From CAZMNY01 sp964567745 (lineage in GTDB: Bacteria > Planctomycetota > Planctomycetia > Pirellulales > Pirellulaceae): a DNA stretch of 64,000 nt. Position 1 is the stretch's first letter; every line of letters starts with the position of its first letter. Below the pieces are notes generated by a model. The model was not told where the DNA came from, ran no database searches, and saw only the letters and a program-made list of their open reading frames with translations. The translations under genes were made by a program, and so were the position numbers. Where the stretch lies: the NCBI GenBank assembly GCA_964567745.1, contig CAZMNY010000045.1:1-64000 (forward strand). The letters run 5' to 3'. This document shows positions 16,350-24,909 of the stretch, one piece after another.

Positions 16350-17671
16350 TGAACCCTCCCTGCACGACATCCGACGCACCCTCAGCCGTTTGGCTGATCA
16401 GCCTGTCACTGCCGTGCCGATTTCGACTCGCTTTGAGTCGACGAGCCAACAACGGCGCGGCGGCCGTGTCGACGAGCGCGAGCCCAAAATCGTCCAGAAG
16501 ATGCGAACGGAATTGCGACTGCGGCATAAGACCCTGCAGACCGAACGCTCCTATGTCGGCTGGGTCCGACGATTTGTCCTCCACTGCCAGTCCGATCAAC
16601 TACATCGCTTCGGCGAAAAAGAAGTCACCGCCTTTCTCACCGAGCTGGCCGTCCAAGGCAACGTCACTCCAAGCACCCAAAATCAAGCCAAGTGCGCGCT
16701 GCTGTTCCTCTATCAAACCGTGTTGCAACGGGAACTTGCCTTCCTCGATGTCTCGCCAGCCAAAAAGCCCGAACGGCTGCCGGTTGTGCTGAGCCGAAAT
16801 GAAATTGCATCGCTCTTGCCGGAATTCTGCGGCTTGAAAAAAATGATGTTTCTGACCATGTACGGCACCGGCGTGAGACACCGCGAGTGCCTGCGCTTGC
16901 GAGTGAAAGACAGTCGGTTTCGATCAAGGCTACATTGTTGTCCGCTCAGGCAAAGGTGATAAAGATCGAATCACCGTCCTGCCCGAGCTATGCCGGGATG
17001 AACTGCAATTTCAAATTGAACGCGTCCGGCGACAACACCAACGTGATCTCGAAGCGGGCTACGGCGACGTCTAGCTTCCCTACGCACTCGAACGTAAATA
17101 CCCGATCGAGTCCAATGCCTTCGCCTGGCAGTGGATCTTCCCCTCCGACCAATTTACGCTCGACCCCCGCAGCGGACAGCGGAGGCGGCATCACGTCGGC
17201 GAAGACTTCTTTCGAAAAGCGTTTAAGTCGAGCCTCAGTCGAGTCGGTCTGACTAAGAATGCATCACCCCATTCGCTACGACACAGCTTTGAGACCCATA
17301 TGCTCGAAGACGGTGCCGATATTCGCACCGTTCAAGAACTGCTCGGCCATAAAGACCTGAGCACGACCATGATCTACACCCATGTCATGAATCGCCCCGG
17401 ACTCGCCGTCACCAGCCCCGCCGATCTGCTCGACTCCCGATTGGCCTCACCCACAAGCCCACCTGCCTTGCCTCATCCGGCCTCCGCCTACCGAACGCCC
17501 ACAAACAGCATTTCAATCAACGGCGTTCCAATCAACAACCCTGCGGGTGGCGGAATTCCCAATGACAGAATGTCAGGCGGCGGAATTCCCATCAACAGAA
17601 TTCAAGACGGTGGATTCCAAAACGGTAGAACGCCAAACGGCAGGCGAACCGGTGGCAGGTTTTCGGATTGA
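16350..17671 (+). pseudogene. intI: Integron integrase (tyrosine recombinase), broken by frameshift and stop
   Basis: Reassembling frames gives a near-complete integron integrase. N-terminal SAM-like domain: 'R-L-R-H-K-T-L-Q-T-E-R-S-Y-V-G-W-V-R-R-F'. Core: 'S-T-Q-N-Q-A-x-x-A-L-L-F-L-Y', then 'R-L-P-V-V-L-S-R-N-E' and the first catalytic Arg in GTGVRHRECLRLRVKD. The frame shifts at about 16911-16916 and continues as 'F-D-Q-G-Y-I-V-V-R-S-G-K-G-D-K-D-R'. An in-frame TAG at 17072-17074 follows. Beyond it come the integrase-typical 'F-P-S-D' and 'D-P-R-S-G', then HSLRHS, LGHKD and the nucleophile Tyr in YTHV. All catalytic residues survive, so the inactivation looks recent (or the lesions are sequencing errors). 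Residues ahead of the usual N-terminus (from 'H-D-I-R-R-T-L-S-R-L') form an extra segment. The true start is unclear; the frame is open from 16213. Confidence 0.88.
17530..17660 (+). repeat. Imperfect GGCGGAATTCCCAT-type repeats in the intI 3' end
   Basis: At least three GCGGAATTCCCA copies plus degenerate relatives (GGTGGATTCCAAA, GAACGCCAAACGG) give a Gly/Ile/Pro/Asn-rich low-complexity tail after the recombinase domain. Such a tail is not part of the standard integrase fold. Confidence 0.6.
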
Positions 17672-18255
17672 GGAAACAGGCGCGGATCGACGGACTGTAC
17701 GTGAGGGCCGCCGCCCACAATACGAACTTAGTCATAGCACTCGTTGCAGTCGCTTGACTCTCAGCTTGCTCACAACCGGATGCCACGAGCTATGCCTATG
17801 AGGATTCACAAGGCGTCGCCATTCGAAGAACAAAACTCGTTGTTGACTATCGATTGTATTCATGGCGTCGCCATGACGAATGTCACCCCATGCCCGCGAC
17901 AACACGTTAACCGGCGTTAAGCGACAACTCTCGCCGCTCCAACCAACAAGGAATGATGACGGCTGAAGGACCGCGCACGGAGTGAAGGCAGCGGAGTAAG
18001 AAAGGGGGCTCACGCGGAGAGCGCGAAGAGTGTCGGAAGCGCATTCGTCTTCGCGCCATCGTGTCGTCCGTCAACGTTATAAAGAACGCGACTTTCTCTC
18101 TTCTTCATCTTGTCGATCATGTTAATCCTGTCCAGAAAAAAGAGACAGGATCAACGGGATTTTCAGGATACGACGAAAGGAAGCGCATTCGTCTTCGCGC
18201 GCCATCTCTTCGTCCGTCAGCGTCTTGCGCCGACTCCGCCAGTGAGTATTAACGT
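17672..18255. other. Intergenic region with short repeats and one small ORF
   Basis: Holds GGAAGCGCATTCGTCTTCGCG in direct repeat (18035-18055 and 18179-18199) and an inverted repeat TTAATCCTGTC / GACAGGATCAA (about 18122-18132 and 18144-18154) around an A-rich loop. A 46-codon ORF at 17780-17920 (+) is possible. No confident gene. Confidence 0.5.
17780..17920 (+). CDS. Possible small peptide, 46 residues
   Basis: ATG to TAA without interruption, encoding a His/Thr/Pro-containing peptide (MPRAMPMRIHKASPFEEQ at the start). It has no clear ribosome binding site and no recognised family. Reported because it lies in a repeat-bearing gap; it may be noise. Confidence 0.2.
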   Translation: MPRAMPMRIHKASPFEEQNSLLTIDCIHGVAMTNVTPCPRQHVNRR

Positions 18256-19653
18256 CTAGTCGCCCGAAAGTTTCTTGATTGGAGTTAACATCATCTTGCG
18301 AAACTCAACTTCCGATCCTTCGGCTTGCACGGCGATTTGACCACGGCCAGCCGTGCAGTTCTTGCCGTGGTTGACCAAGTCGTCATTCACCCAGGCTTTC
18401 ACCTCGTCGCCCACGCATTCGATCACCATCCTGTTCCACTCGCCAACCGGGCTTTCCGAGCCGTCGGTCAAATTGAGGATTCGCCGCGCCTTACCCTTGA
18501 CGGCCCCCCATTTCTCCTTCGGACCGCGTCTTTTGACCATATCGGGCACCTCAATATCCTCGACAATGCACCAGAAATCGCCGGCGTTCGTGCTGTGCAT
18601 CTGAACTTCGATCGACTTGGGAAACATTTCAAAGAGCGCCCGAGGCGTTGACGCGTGCACCAACACGCCGCAGTTGCCCGCTTTCCCCGCAAACCGGTAT
18701 TCCACCTCGAGACGGTAATTTTCGAACTTGGCGTCGGTAATCAAATGACCGTGTGGCTTTCCCAAACTGACGAGCATCCCGTCGCGAACAATGAACGGGT
18801 TCTTCCCGTTTGGGTTTTTGTCGAGATGAGGCACGTCGACGTGCCAACCGCTCAAATCCTTGCCGTTAATGAGACTCTTGCCTGCCGATTTTTTCGTCGG
18901 TTTGGCCGCGGATTTCGAGTCTGCGCGAGCTAGCTCTTTAGCGATCGATCGGCTTGCCTGTACTGCCACAAATTGATTGCCGGCCGCGTTTAGGTGAACG
19001 CCGTCACTGGTTAGGATCCCGCGTTCGGCGTTCTTCGAATTGTGCTGCTTCAAGTGGTCGATAAAAGCAACTCGCAAATCGCACAACGTGACGTCGGTCT
19101 CCTTGGCGACTTTCCGGCTGATCGCCGAATACTCCTCCAGCATCTTATCGAGCTTGTTGGAACCGTCGTGCTTCTCTCCGATAGTGCTCGGCGTACACAG
19201 AACGATTCGAGCCTTGGCGGCTCGAATCCGCTTGATCAAATCCCTCAGCCCGGATTCGAATTTGTCCTTTGATGTGCCTCGCCCGCTCGTGCTGTGCCAA
19301 ACGTCGTTGATGCCAATGTAGATGAACACAACGGTTGGTTTTTTCGAGAGTACGTCGCGATCGAGCCGCAACTGAAGATTGGGCACCTTGTGGCCGCTGA
19401 TGCCCGCATAAATGATCTTCACGTCGTCGTCGGCCCGATTCGCTTTGAACGAATCGGCGATCAGTTTGCAATAACCGCCCGGCCTCGCGCCCGCTTGCGT
19501 TATCGAGTCGCCGAAGAATGCGATGACCTCACCCTTCCCCACGGGCGAACTCTTTCCGGTCAGTGTTTCGATCCCTTTATCGTCAGCCTTGACGACTCCG
19601 CCCAATATCGAACTTGTAAATATCAAAGCGACGGCGATTCGTTGAAATGTCAT
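18256..19653 (-). CDS. Secreted SGNH/GDSL hydrolase fused to a DUF1080 (3-keto-disaccharide hydrolase) domain
   Basis: 465 residues from the ATG at 19653, which has AAGGA correctly spaced upstream; the frame is open further 5' but with weaker sites. A signal peptide covers about residues 1-24. Residues 40-245 are an SGNH hydrolase: block I F-F-G-D-S-I-T-Q-A-G, block III Y-I-G-I-N-D-V-W and block V D-G-V-H-L-N. After an Ala/Lys/Ser-rich linker, residues about 265-460 form a DUF1080 / 3-keto-glucoside hydrolase-like jelly roll ('S-L-I-N-G-K-D-L-S-G-W', 'Y-R-L-E-V-E-Y-R-F', 'N-C-G-V-L-V-H', 'E-V-Q-M-H'). This combination suggests deacetylation plus glycan binding or cleavage outside the cytoplasm. 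The sulfatase gene immediately upstream on the same strand fits sulfated, acetylated glycan use. Confidence 0.9.
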   Translation of the reverse strand: MTFQRIAVALIFTSSILGGVVKADDKGIETLTGKSSPVGKGEVIAFFGDSITQAGARPGGYCKLIADSFKANRADDDVKIIYAGISGHKVPNLQLRLDRDVLSKKPTVVFIYIGINDVWHSTSGRGTSKDKFESGLRDLIKRIRAAKARIVLCTPSTIGEKHDGSNKLDKMLEEYSAISRKVAKETDVTLCDLRVAFIDHLKQHNSKNAERGILTSDGVHLNAAGNQFVAVQASRSIAKELARADSKSAAKPTKKSAGKSLINGKDLSGWHVDVPHLDKNPNGKNPFIVRDGMLVSLGKPHGHLITDAKFENYRLEVEYRFAGKAGNCGVLVHASTPRALFEMFPKSIEVQMHSTNAGDFWCIVEDIEVPDMVKRRGPKEKWGAVKGKARRILNLTDGSESPVGEWNRMVIECVGDEVKAWVNDDLVNHGKNCTAGRGQIAVQAEGSEVEFRKMMLTPIKKLSGD

Positions 19654-19748
19654 GACGCGGTTCCTTGTCTTTTTGCTGCTCATGTTCTCATCTTGTTTTG
19701 TACGGCTCGTTGGCAAATCTTCCACGCGCGCTCGACTTGCGACGCCGC

Positions 19749-21266
19749 TCAACGGGCCGCCGAGGAATTGCCTCGAAACGTTCCGGGAAGCGGCGGTTGA
19801 GGAATTCGCCGCTTGATCTCGGCTTCGGTTTGACGGACCCCTTGCGGTGCCCGCTTCGCGTCCGCGATTCTCGCTCGCAACAGCTGAGAGAGGATCCCCA
19901 CGATCGGCTTGTGTGTTTTGGAGGAGGCGAGATTGTGCATCTCGGCGCCATCATCTCGATGGTCGTACAACTCATTGCCTTCCTTGCCGTCCTCGCCCCA
20001 TTCGGTGTAGCGATATCGTTCGGTCCGAATACTGTAGCCGTTGGCGTATTGCGTTAGCGCCGCTTCGCGCGGTTTTGCCGAAACGTCTCGAAGCACGGGA
20101 CCAAGACTCACTCCAGAAGCCGAAGCCGGTGCCTTCAATCCCGCCAGTTCGGCGAACGTCGGATAGAAGTCGGTCATTTCGGCGGGCGACGTCGAGACTT
20201 TTCCTTTTTCCGAGACGCCGGGGCCGGCAATGATCAGCGGAACGCGGGCGGCGTTTTCGAACAACGTCGTCTTTTGATAATGCCCGTGCTCGCCCATGTG
20301 ATAACCGTGATCGGAAGTAAATAGTACGATCGTGTTCTCAGCGAGCCCCGTTTCATCGAGCTTGTCGAGGATTCGGCCGAGTTGAGCGTCGGCGAATGTG
20401 ATCGAAGCGTAGTATGCTCGAATCGCCTCCGCAGCGACCTTCGGATCGAGATCGAGCTGCTCGCGCTTTCGACGAACACTCTTGCGGGCCGGTGCCGGTA
20501 TTGTCTCCAGGTAACCCTCGGGCACGGTCGGCACCTGGATGCTCTTCGCCGGGTACATGTCAAAGTAACTTGTCGGCGCTACGTAAGGCGTATGCGGTCG
20601 GTAGAGTCCCACGGCGAGATAAAACCGCTGGCCGTTTCCCGCGTATTTATCGAGCAATCGAACGGCCTCCGTGGCCGCGATCCCATCGGTCTGCTCTTCG
20701 TCTGTCCCGTCGGCGGCGAGCCAGCTGAGTGTTCCGCCGTAGCTGCCGGGCCGAAGACTAAAGATCTTGTGTTCATCATCCTTGTCGCGTCCACGAGGGT
20801 TGATCGTGCGATCCCAGGAGTAGGGGTCGTCGTAGCTGCCCGTGCCAATGTGCTTCGGCACGTTGTAATGATAAATCTTGCCGATGCGAGTGGCGAAGTA
20901 GCCGTTGCGGCGAAACAACTGCGACATCGTCTGAACGTTGGGCGTCTGTTCGCGAAGGTAAACCGAGTTGCGGTGAATCTGAGTTTGATCGGGGTAGAGT
21001 CCCGACATAAAGGAAGCGCGGCTCGGTCCGCAAAGCGGATACTGGCAAGCCGCATTCTCGAACCTCACACCGCGAGCCGCCAACCGGTCGATATTCGGAC
21101 TCTTGACCTGAGCGTGGCCATAGCAGGCGAGATCGCAATTCAAGTCGTCGCATATCAAAAACAAGACGTTCGGTTTTTCCGCCCCACGGACGACAATCGG
21201 CACCAACAGCCACGAGATCGCAATGACTGCGGCGAAACGAGTGGTCCTATTCATGGAAACTTGCAC
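19749..21266 (-). CDS. Secreted type I sulfatase (iduronate-2-sulfatase-like)
   Basis: 505 residues from the GTG at 21266, which has AGGAG at good spacing; the ATG at 21254 lacks one. A signal peptide spans about residues 5-29. N-terminal metal ligands are in 'L-I-C-D-D-L-N' (Asp40/Asp41). The formylglycine signature C-G-P-S-R starts at Cys79, so activation by a formylglycine-generating enzyme is needed. 'K-x-x-L-F-E-N-A-A-R-V-P-L-I' and the D-H-G-Y-H-M-G-E-H motif follow, as in the family. It cleaves sulfate esters from glycans, probably in the periplasm or outside. It ends 96 bp before the SGNH-DUF1080 gene on the same strand, so the two are a likely operon. Confidence 0.92.
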   Translation of the reverse strand: MQVSMNRTTRFAAVIAISWLLVPIVVRGAEKPNVLFLICDDLNCDLACYGHAQVKSPNIDRLAARGVRFENAACQYPLCGPSRASFMSGLYPDQTQIHRNSVYLREQTPNVQTMSQLFRRNGYFATRIGKIYHYNVPKHIGTGSYDDPYSWDRTINPRGRDKDDEHKIFSLRPGSYGGTLSWLAADGTDEEQTDGIAATEAVRLLDKYAGNGQRFYLAVGLYRPHTPYVAPTSYFDMYPAKSIQVPTVPEGYLETIPAPARKSVRRKREQLDLDPKVAAEAIRAYYASITFADAQLGRILDKLDETGLAENTIVLFTSDHGYHMGEHGHYQKTTLFENAARVPLIIAGPGVSEKGKVSTSPAEMTDFYPTFAELAGLKAPASASGVSLGPVLRDVSAKPREAALTQYANGYSIRTERYRYTEWGEDGKEGNELYDHRDDGAEMHNLASSKTHKPIVGILSQLLRARIADAKRAPQGVRQTEAEIKRRIPQPPLPGTFRGNSSAAR

Positions 21267-21961
21267 GTGACTCTCCTGCTGTGCGTTTTTTATGCGTGCG
21301 TCTAGATGCCAATCGGAGCCATTGTAGCACCATCCAACACCAAGTTGTCTCGCTATCGTCGCCAGTCGGAGTTAAGTCGTTTAGCCCGTGTGCCGCCGGC
21401 TAGGCACCTCATACGTCAAGACAACCAACGAGCCTTGCCGCTCAAGCGTCCTCACGCGTCGGGGAGGGCGGCTTGTGGCGGCCTAGCAATTAAGTCAGAA
21501 AGTGAATCCGTTTAGCTCGTCGCTATGACGGACGAAAAGATGGCGCGCAAAGACGCGAATGGCGCGAAGACGAGCAGCAACCCAGCGGCTCTATTCGGAT
21601 GAATCCGCTTTCCTGCACAAGTCTTCGCCCTCGTCGCTTGCCTGAGCCCCTTTCCCTACCGACCCCTTCTCTTTTCATTTTGCACTTTGCATGCTTCACC
21701 TTGCACTTTGCATTCTCCACTTCGCGCTGACCGCGAATCTGTTCACTGCACCCATTGGATCGTTGCTCGAAATCTCAGCGATCAGCGTCCCTTTCTTACA
21801 GGCCCGTCACGTTTTCTTGTCAATCTCGGCCTAAGTCGTTAGGCTGACCTTACCTGGGCGACAGCGGCATCGGATCTCGACCGCCGCCGGAACGGGGAAC
21901 GAAGGGCCAGTCAAGCGAGTCCGCCGATCGGCGTGAGTTCATAGCTACGGAATGGAATGAC
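21267..21961. other. Intergenic region with CATTTTGC/TGCACTTTGC repeats
   Basis: About 700 bp without a credible gene. At about 21675-21722 a TTGCACTTTGCAT unit occurs twice in near-identical form. At about 21530-21575 'GGCGCGCAAAGACGCGAATGGCGCGAAGACGAG' type sequence resembles the repeats near 18040 and 42250. These look like non-coding dispersed repeats. Confidence 0.5.
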
Positions 21962-22906
21962 ATGAAAAGTCGAGGCTGCTGCGGAGACTCTCGAACTTGC
22001 TCTCGAGTCGGGCGTTCAAGCGGTTTTACTCTCGTCGAATTGCTCGTCGTGATCGCCATCATTGGCATTCTCGTCGGCCTGCTCCTACCGGCGGTTCAGT
22101 CCGCACGAGAGGCAGCGAGGCGTGTGACCTGCATGAATAACCTCAGGCAACTGGGGATTGCCATTCACCATTACCACGATACGACGAATCACATCCCTTC
22201 CGGTTGGCTGGCCAAAAAGCCCGAGGGCGAACCGGGCTGGGGCTGGGCCACTCTCATCCTGCCCTACATCGAGCAGGGCAAATTGCAGGACCTTGTCGAT
22301 ACGACCAAACATATCGATGACCCCGCAAACAATCAGGCTCGAGTCTACCCGCTCGCATTCCACTTTTGTCCGAGCGATGACGCTTCAAGCAAAGAGATGT
22401 TTCGGCTTGAGGACGATCCAACTCGCTCCGATCCGCATAGTCACGATCATCTTCCGATCAACATCGCTTGCTCAAATTATGTCGGCTGCCACGGTTGTTC
22501 TCCAGTCGACAACCCGGGCGGCCTGCCTGCGGGAACACGTCGCCGGTCGGGCGGCAGCGGAGTCTTCTACAACAATAGCAACTTGGGGTTTTCTAATGTG
22601 CAGGACGGTTTGACCTACACGATTTTCGTCGGCGAGCGGAACAGCACGATCGATTTTTCGACCTGGGTCGGCGTGGTTCACGGCGTCAAGGACCCAATCC
22701 CTCGCATCGTCGGCACGACGGCGCATCCACCCAATCGAGAAAACGCGAACTTCGAAGAATTCAGTAGCCAACACGCTGGCACGACGCAATTCGTGTTTGG
22801 CGACGGCGGAGTTCACGGCATCTCCGACCTTGTTGACGCCGAGGTGTTTCACGCCATGGGCACTCGCCGCGGACGCGAGATCCCAGACGCAACGGTTTTC
22901 GAATAA
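21962..22906 (+). CDS. DUF1559 protein with type IV pilin-like N-terminus
   Basis: 314 residues. The prepilin-type N-terminal motif is textbook: G-F-T-L-V-E-L-L-V-V-I-A-I-I-G-I-L (from residue 21), so cleavage before Phe and export by a type II/IV pilus-like machine are expected. The 'L-L-L-P-A-V-Q-S-A-R-E-A-A-R-R' segment and 'C-x-N-N-L-R-Q-L-G-I-A-I-H-H-Y-H' mark the planctomycete DUF1559 family. The C-terminal 'F-V-F-G-D-G-G-V-H-G-I' matches the usual conserved end. These proteins occur in large paralogous sets in planctomycetes and are probably pseudopilins or surface proteins; the exact function is not established. Monocistronic. Confidence 0.93.
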   Translation: MKSRGCCGDSRTCSRVGRSSGFTLVELLVVIAIIGILVGLLLPAVQSAREAARRVTCMNNLRQLGIAIHHYHDTTNHIPSGWLAKKPEGEPGWGWATLILPYIEQGKLQDLVDTTKHIDDPANNQARVYPLAFHFCPSDDASSKEMFRLEDDPTRSDPHSHDHLPINIACSNYVGCHGCSPVDNPGGLPAGTRRRSGGSGVFYNNSNLGFSNVQDGLTYTIFVGERNSTIDFSTWVGVVHGVKDPIPRIVGTTAHPPNRENANFEEFSSQHAGTTQFVFGDGGVHGISDLVDAEVFHAMGTRRGREIPDATVFE

Positions 22907-23277
22907 TCGACGTCTACTAACTCGGCCAACGACAGATGAATGCCGATTCATCCAGCATGCGTTTCGTGGAATCGCCTGAATCGAAATAAACGATTCCCGC
23001 CAACCCGACTTCGCACTCGACCCTCGCTGACGTGAGTCGTCACGCGGATGGGGTTGTAATTCTTTGTGGCGACGATGGCGGTCAAGTTTACGCCGTTATT
23101 CCCGCCGCGACGATCCGATGTTCGTCGGTGGTCCTTCGGCAACTCGTTCTCGATCTCGACGCAAGAGCCTGGCCGCTTTGCAGCCGAGACAAACCATCCA
23201 TACGCTACGCTCGCGTTCCCAAGGGAACACAATTCAATGGCGGTTTGGGCGGCGTCAGGTCGACTGGGTCGCTGTGG
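22907..23277. other. Intergenic region
   Basis: A frame is open from 23032 into the next gene, but its first 80 residues have no protein-like pattern and mix with a CGTTCCCAAGGGAACAC palindrome at about 23213-23229. I see no separate gene. Confidence 0.4.
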
Positions 23278-23559
23278 GTGCACGACGAGTTCAAGAGCGT
23301 GAAGAAACATATCGCCGCCGTTGTGGCGGGTAAACGCAGATCGGTCGAATTCCCCGCCATTTACATTCGCGCTGCGTTAGTCATTTCGGTTGTTGTGTTC
23401 GCTTGCCTCAACTTGTGGCCAGGTATCGAAAATAATTCTCGGGTCAAGCGATATCGTTTCGGATGGCCCGATACATTTGTTATCGAAGATGAGGCGGCGA
23501 GGTGGTTCGATAAGGGGCTAGAGGTCAGCCAAATCAGCGGTCCGGCGCTGCTAACCTAA
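23278..23559 (+). CDS. Small membrane protein, first of a coupled pair
   Basis: About 93 residues if started at the GTG at 23278; the start is uncertain because the frame is open to 23032. A basic N-terminus is followed by one transmembrane segment (I-R-A-A-L-V-I-S-V-V-V-F-A) and a soluble part with R-Y-R-F-G-W-P. It resembles the first half of planctomycete small membrane proteins that continue into a second transmembrane segment and an 'R-F-x-x-R-T-L' motif. Its TAA overlaps the next ATG (TAATG). Confidence 0.45.
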   Translation: MHDEFKSVKKHIAAVVAGKRRSVEFPAIYIRAALVISVVVFACLNLWPGIENNSRVKRYRFGWPDTFVIEDEAARWFDKGLEVSQISGPALLT

Positions 23560-23792
23560 TGATTGCCGTCGCGGTTACGGGACTCATTGTAACGCTCGCC
23601 CCGTTTTTGAAACGGTTCCGATTTCAGATCCGAACGCTGTGCTGGTGCACCTTGTGGGTGGCGCTGTTGACGACGGCGTGGATGCGCGTCGGGACGGCAA
23701 GTTTGGATGCCAGTCCGCCCGTTGTCGAAATCGAAACGGACTGGGGGTGCATCCTTGTCGATCCTCCTCCGCCGCCAGACTGGGCCCGATAA
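23559..23792 (+). CDS. Small membrane protein, second of a coupled pair
   Basis: 77 residues. The ATG overlaps the preceding stop (TAATG), so translation is probably coupled, or the pair is one gene split by a frameshift. Two hydrophobic stretches surround 'R-F-R-F-Q-I-R-T-L-C', as in planctomycete membrane proteins with an R-F-S-L-R-T-L-L motif. A short Pro-rich tail ends the protein. Function unknown. Confidence 0.5.
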   Translation: MIAVAVTGLIVTLAPFLKRFRFQIRTLCWCTLWVALLTTAWMRVGTASLDASPPVVEIETDWGCILVDPPPPPDWAR

Positions 23793-23895
23793 CGACTGGG
23801 CTCGTTGCGGAATGGGCCCGGAGGAATGGGCGAATTGAGGTTGGGCCGGATTGATTCCATCAGGCGACGCTTCCTGCCTTGCCGCCCAGTTCTCC

Positions 23896-24888
23896 TTAGC
23901 CACCATCGCTGCCGATGATCATATCGGGGCGCTTTGCTTGAAGTTGCTTGATGCCCTCTGGTGTGATTTGCGAACCGGCGACATCAATCACATAGAGCTT
24001 CAAGAGATCGCCAAGCCAATCGATACTGTCGTCGCCGATTTGCGTGTCCTCGATCGACAAGTAGTCGAGCTCATCGAGCGACTCGAGTCCGGTCAGTCCG
24101 GTGTCGGTGATCGTCGTGCCCGAGAGCCCCAGCCGCTGTAGCTTGAAAAATCCGCTAAGTTGCTTGGCGTCTTCGTCGCCAAAACTCGTTCGGTCCAGAT
24201 AGAGCGTGAGAAGTTGTTTCGGAACGTAACGCAGGCCTTCACCGTTGACTTGCGAGTCGCCCAGGAAGAGCGTCTGAAGTCTTGACATTCCTTTGACGTG
24301 GTCGAGTCCGGCATCGGTGGTTTGATGGCCGACGGCAAGCGACGTCAGATTTCGGAGGGTGGCGAACTGTTCAAGTTGTTCGTCGCCGTTTTCATCGCCC
24401 GCGATATTAAGCGACTCAAGCCTCGTAAGTCGACTGATTTCCTTACCCGATTCGCCGATCGCGACACCGTAGAGATCGAGCTGTTTGAGCTCGGCCAGTC
24501 GCCCGATAATTTGAAACTCGTCGGGCGTGATGCTGAGCCGACGGCAAGCCAGTCGTTCGATGGGGCGACAATGTTGCTCCACCAACTTGAGGGCTAACTC
24601 GAGTTCTTTCTGCTTGTCGATCTCGACGGAATACCGGTCGGGTCCGATTCGCGATTCGCGCACAAACAGGCGAACTCCCATCGTCCTTAGCTGCTCGTGA
24701 GCAGTCAACGCGGGGCTCGGGGAACAGCCACTGGCACCTGCCAGAGCGGCTAGCCAAAACGAAAGCCAGAGAACCCATGCCCCCGCCGAACGAGACGGCC
24801 GCGGCCATAATGTTGTAAAATCTCTACGAGGCTGGGCCGGCCATCTCTTTGTCACGTCCCTGCGCTGCCTAGAATAAGCAGAAGTCAT
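23896..24888 (-). CDS. Leucine-rich repeat lipoprotein
   Basis: 330 residues from the ATG at 24888; the longer open frame overlaps the divergent SGNH gene and is not credible. A basic N-terminus, a hydrophobic run (about residues 36-50) and Cys in A-G-A-S-G-C suggest a lipoprotein signal. From about residue 130 to the end there are repeated LRR units such as 'L-K-Q-L-D-L-Y-G-V-A-I', 'L-Q-T-L-F-L-G-D-S-Q-V', 'L-Q-R-L-G-L-S-G-T-T-I-T-D-T-G-L' and 'L-D-Y-L-S-I-E-D-T-Q-I'. These make a curved ligand-binding surface. Bacterial cysteine-containing LRRs with 'T-D-x-G-L' are frequent in planctomycetes. Partner unknown. Confidence 0.85.
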   Translation of the reverse strand: MTSAYSRQRRDVTKRWPAQPRRDFTTLWPRPSRSAGAWVLWLSFWLAALAGASGCSPSPALTAHEQLRTMGVRLFVRESRIGPDRYSVEIDKQKELELALKLVEQHCRPIERLACRRLSITPDEFQIIGRLAELKQLDLYGVAIGESGKEISRLTRLESLNIAGDENGDEQLEQFATLRNLTSLAVGHQTTDAGLDHVKGMSRLQTLFLGDSQVNGEGLRYVPKQLLTLYLDRTSFGDEDAKQLSGFFKLQRLGLSGTTITDTGLTGLESLDELDYLSIEDTQIGDDSIDWLGDLLKLYVIDVAGSQITPEGIKQLQAKRPDMIIGSDGG

Positions 24889-24909
24889 AGACCGGACGAT
24901 CCCCTGGAA

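Larger units (their letters stand above)
9069..17671. mobile_element. Chromosomal integron: broken intI, attI and about eight cassettes
   Basis: The + strand carries a damaged integron-type tyrosine recombinase gene (about 16350-17671). On its 5' side all cassette ORFs are on the minus strand, the classical divergent layout. Cassettes are separated by palindromic sites with R-box pairs (R'-side sequences GTTATGA, GTTATGC, GTTATGC, GTTAGCC, GTTAGCC in cassette orientation) and stems with unpaired bases. Cassette order from attI: zinc-ribbon membrane peptide; repeat protein (interrupted by an IS91-type remnant); DUF4177-like plus hypothetical; DUF4190-like membrane protein; two small ORFs; small membrane protein; PPOX protein; DUF1569 protein. 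The integrase damage suggests the array is no longer self-mobilising, unless the lesions are sequencing errors. Confidence 0.88.

Noticed and set aside
8600..18000. CRISPR array
   Set aside because: The palindromic repeats in this region vary in length and sequence and are separated by genes; they are attC sites, not CRISPR repeats.
20382..21305. A long + strand open frame opposite the sulfatase gene
   Set aside because: It lies wholly over the strongly supported sulfatase on the other strand and has no family pattern.
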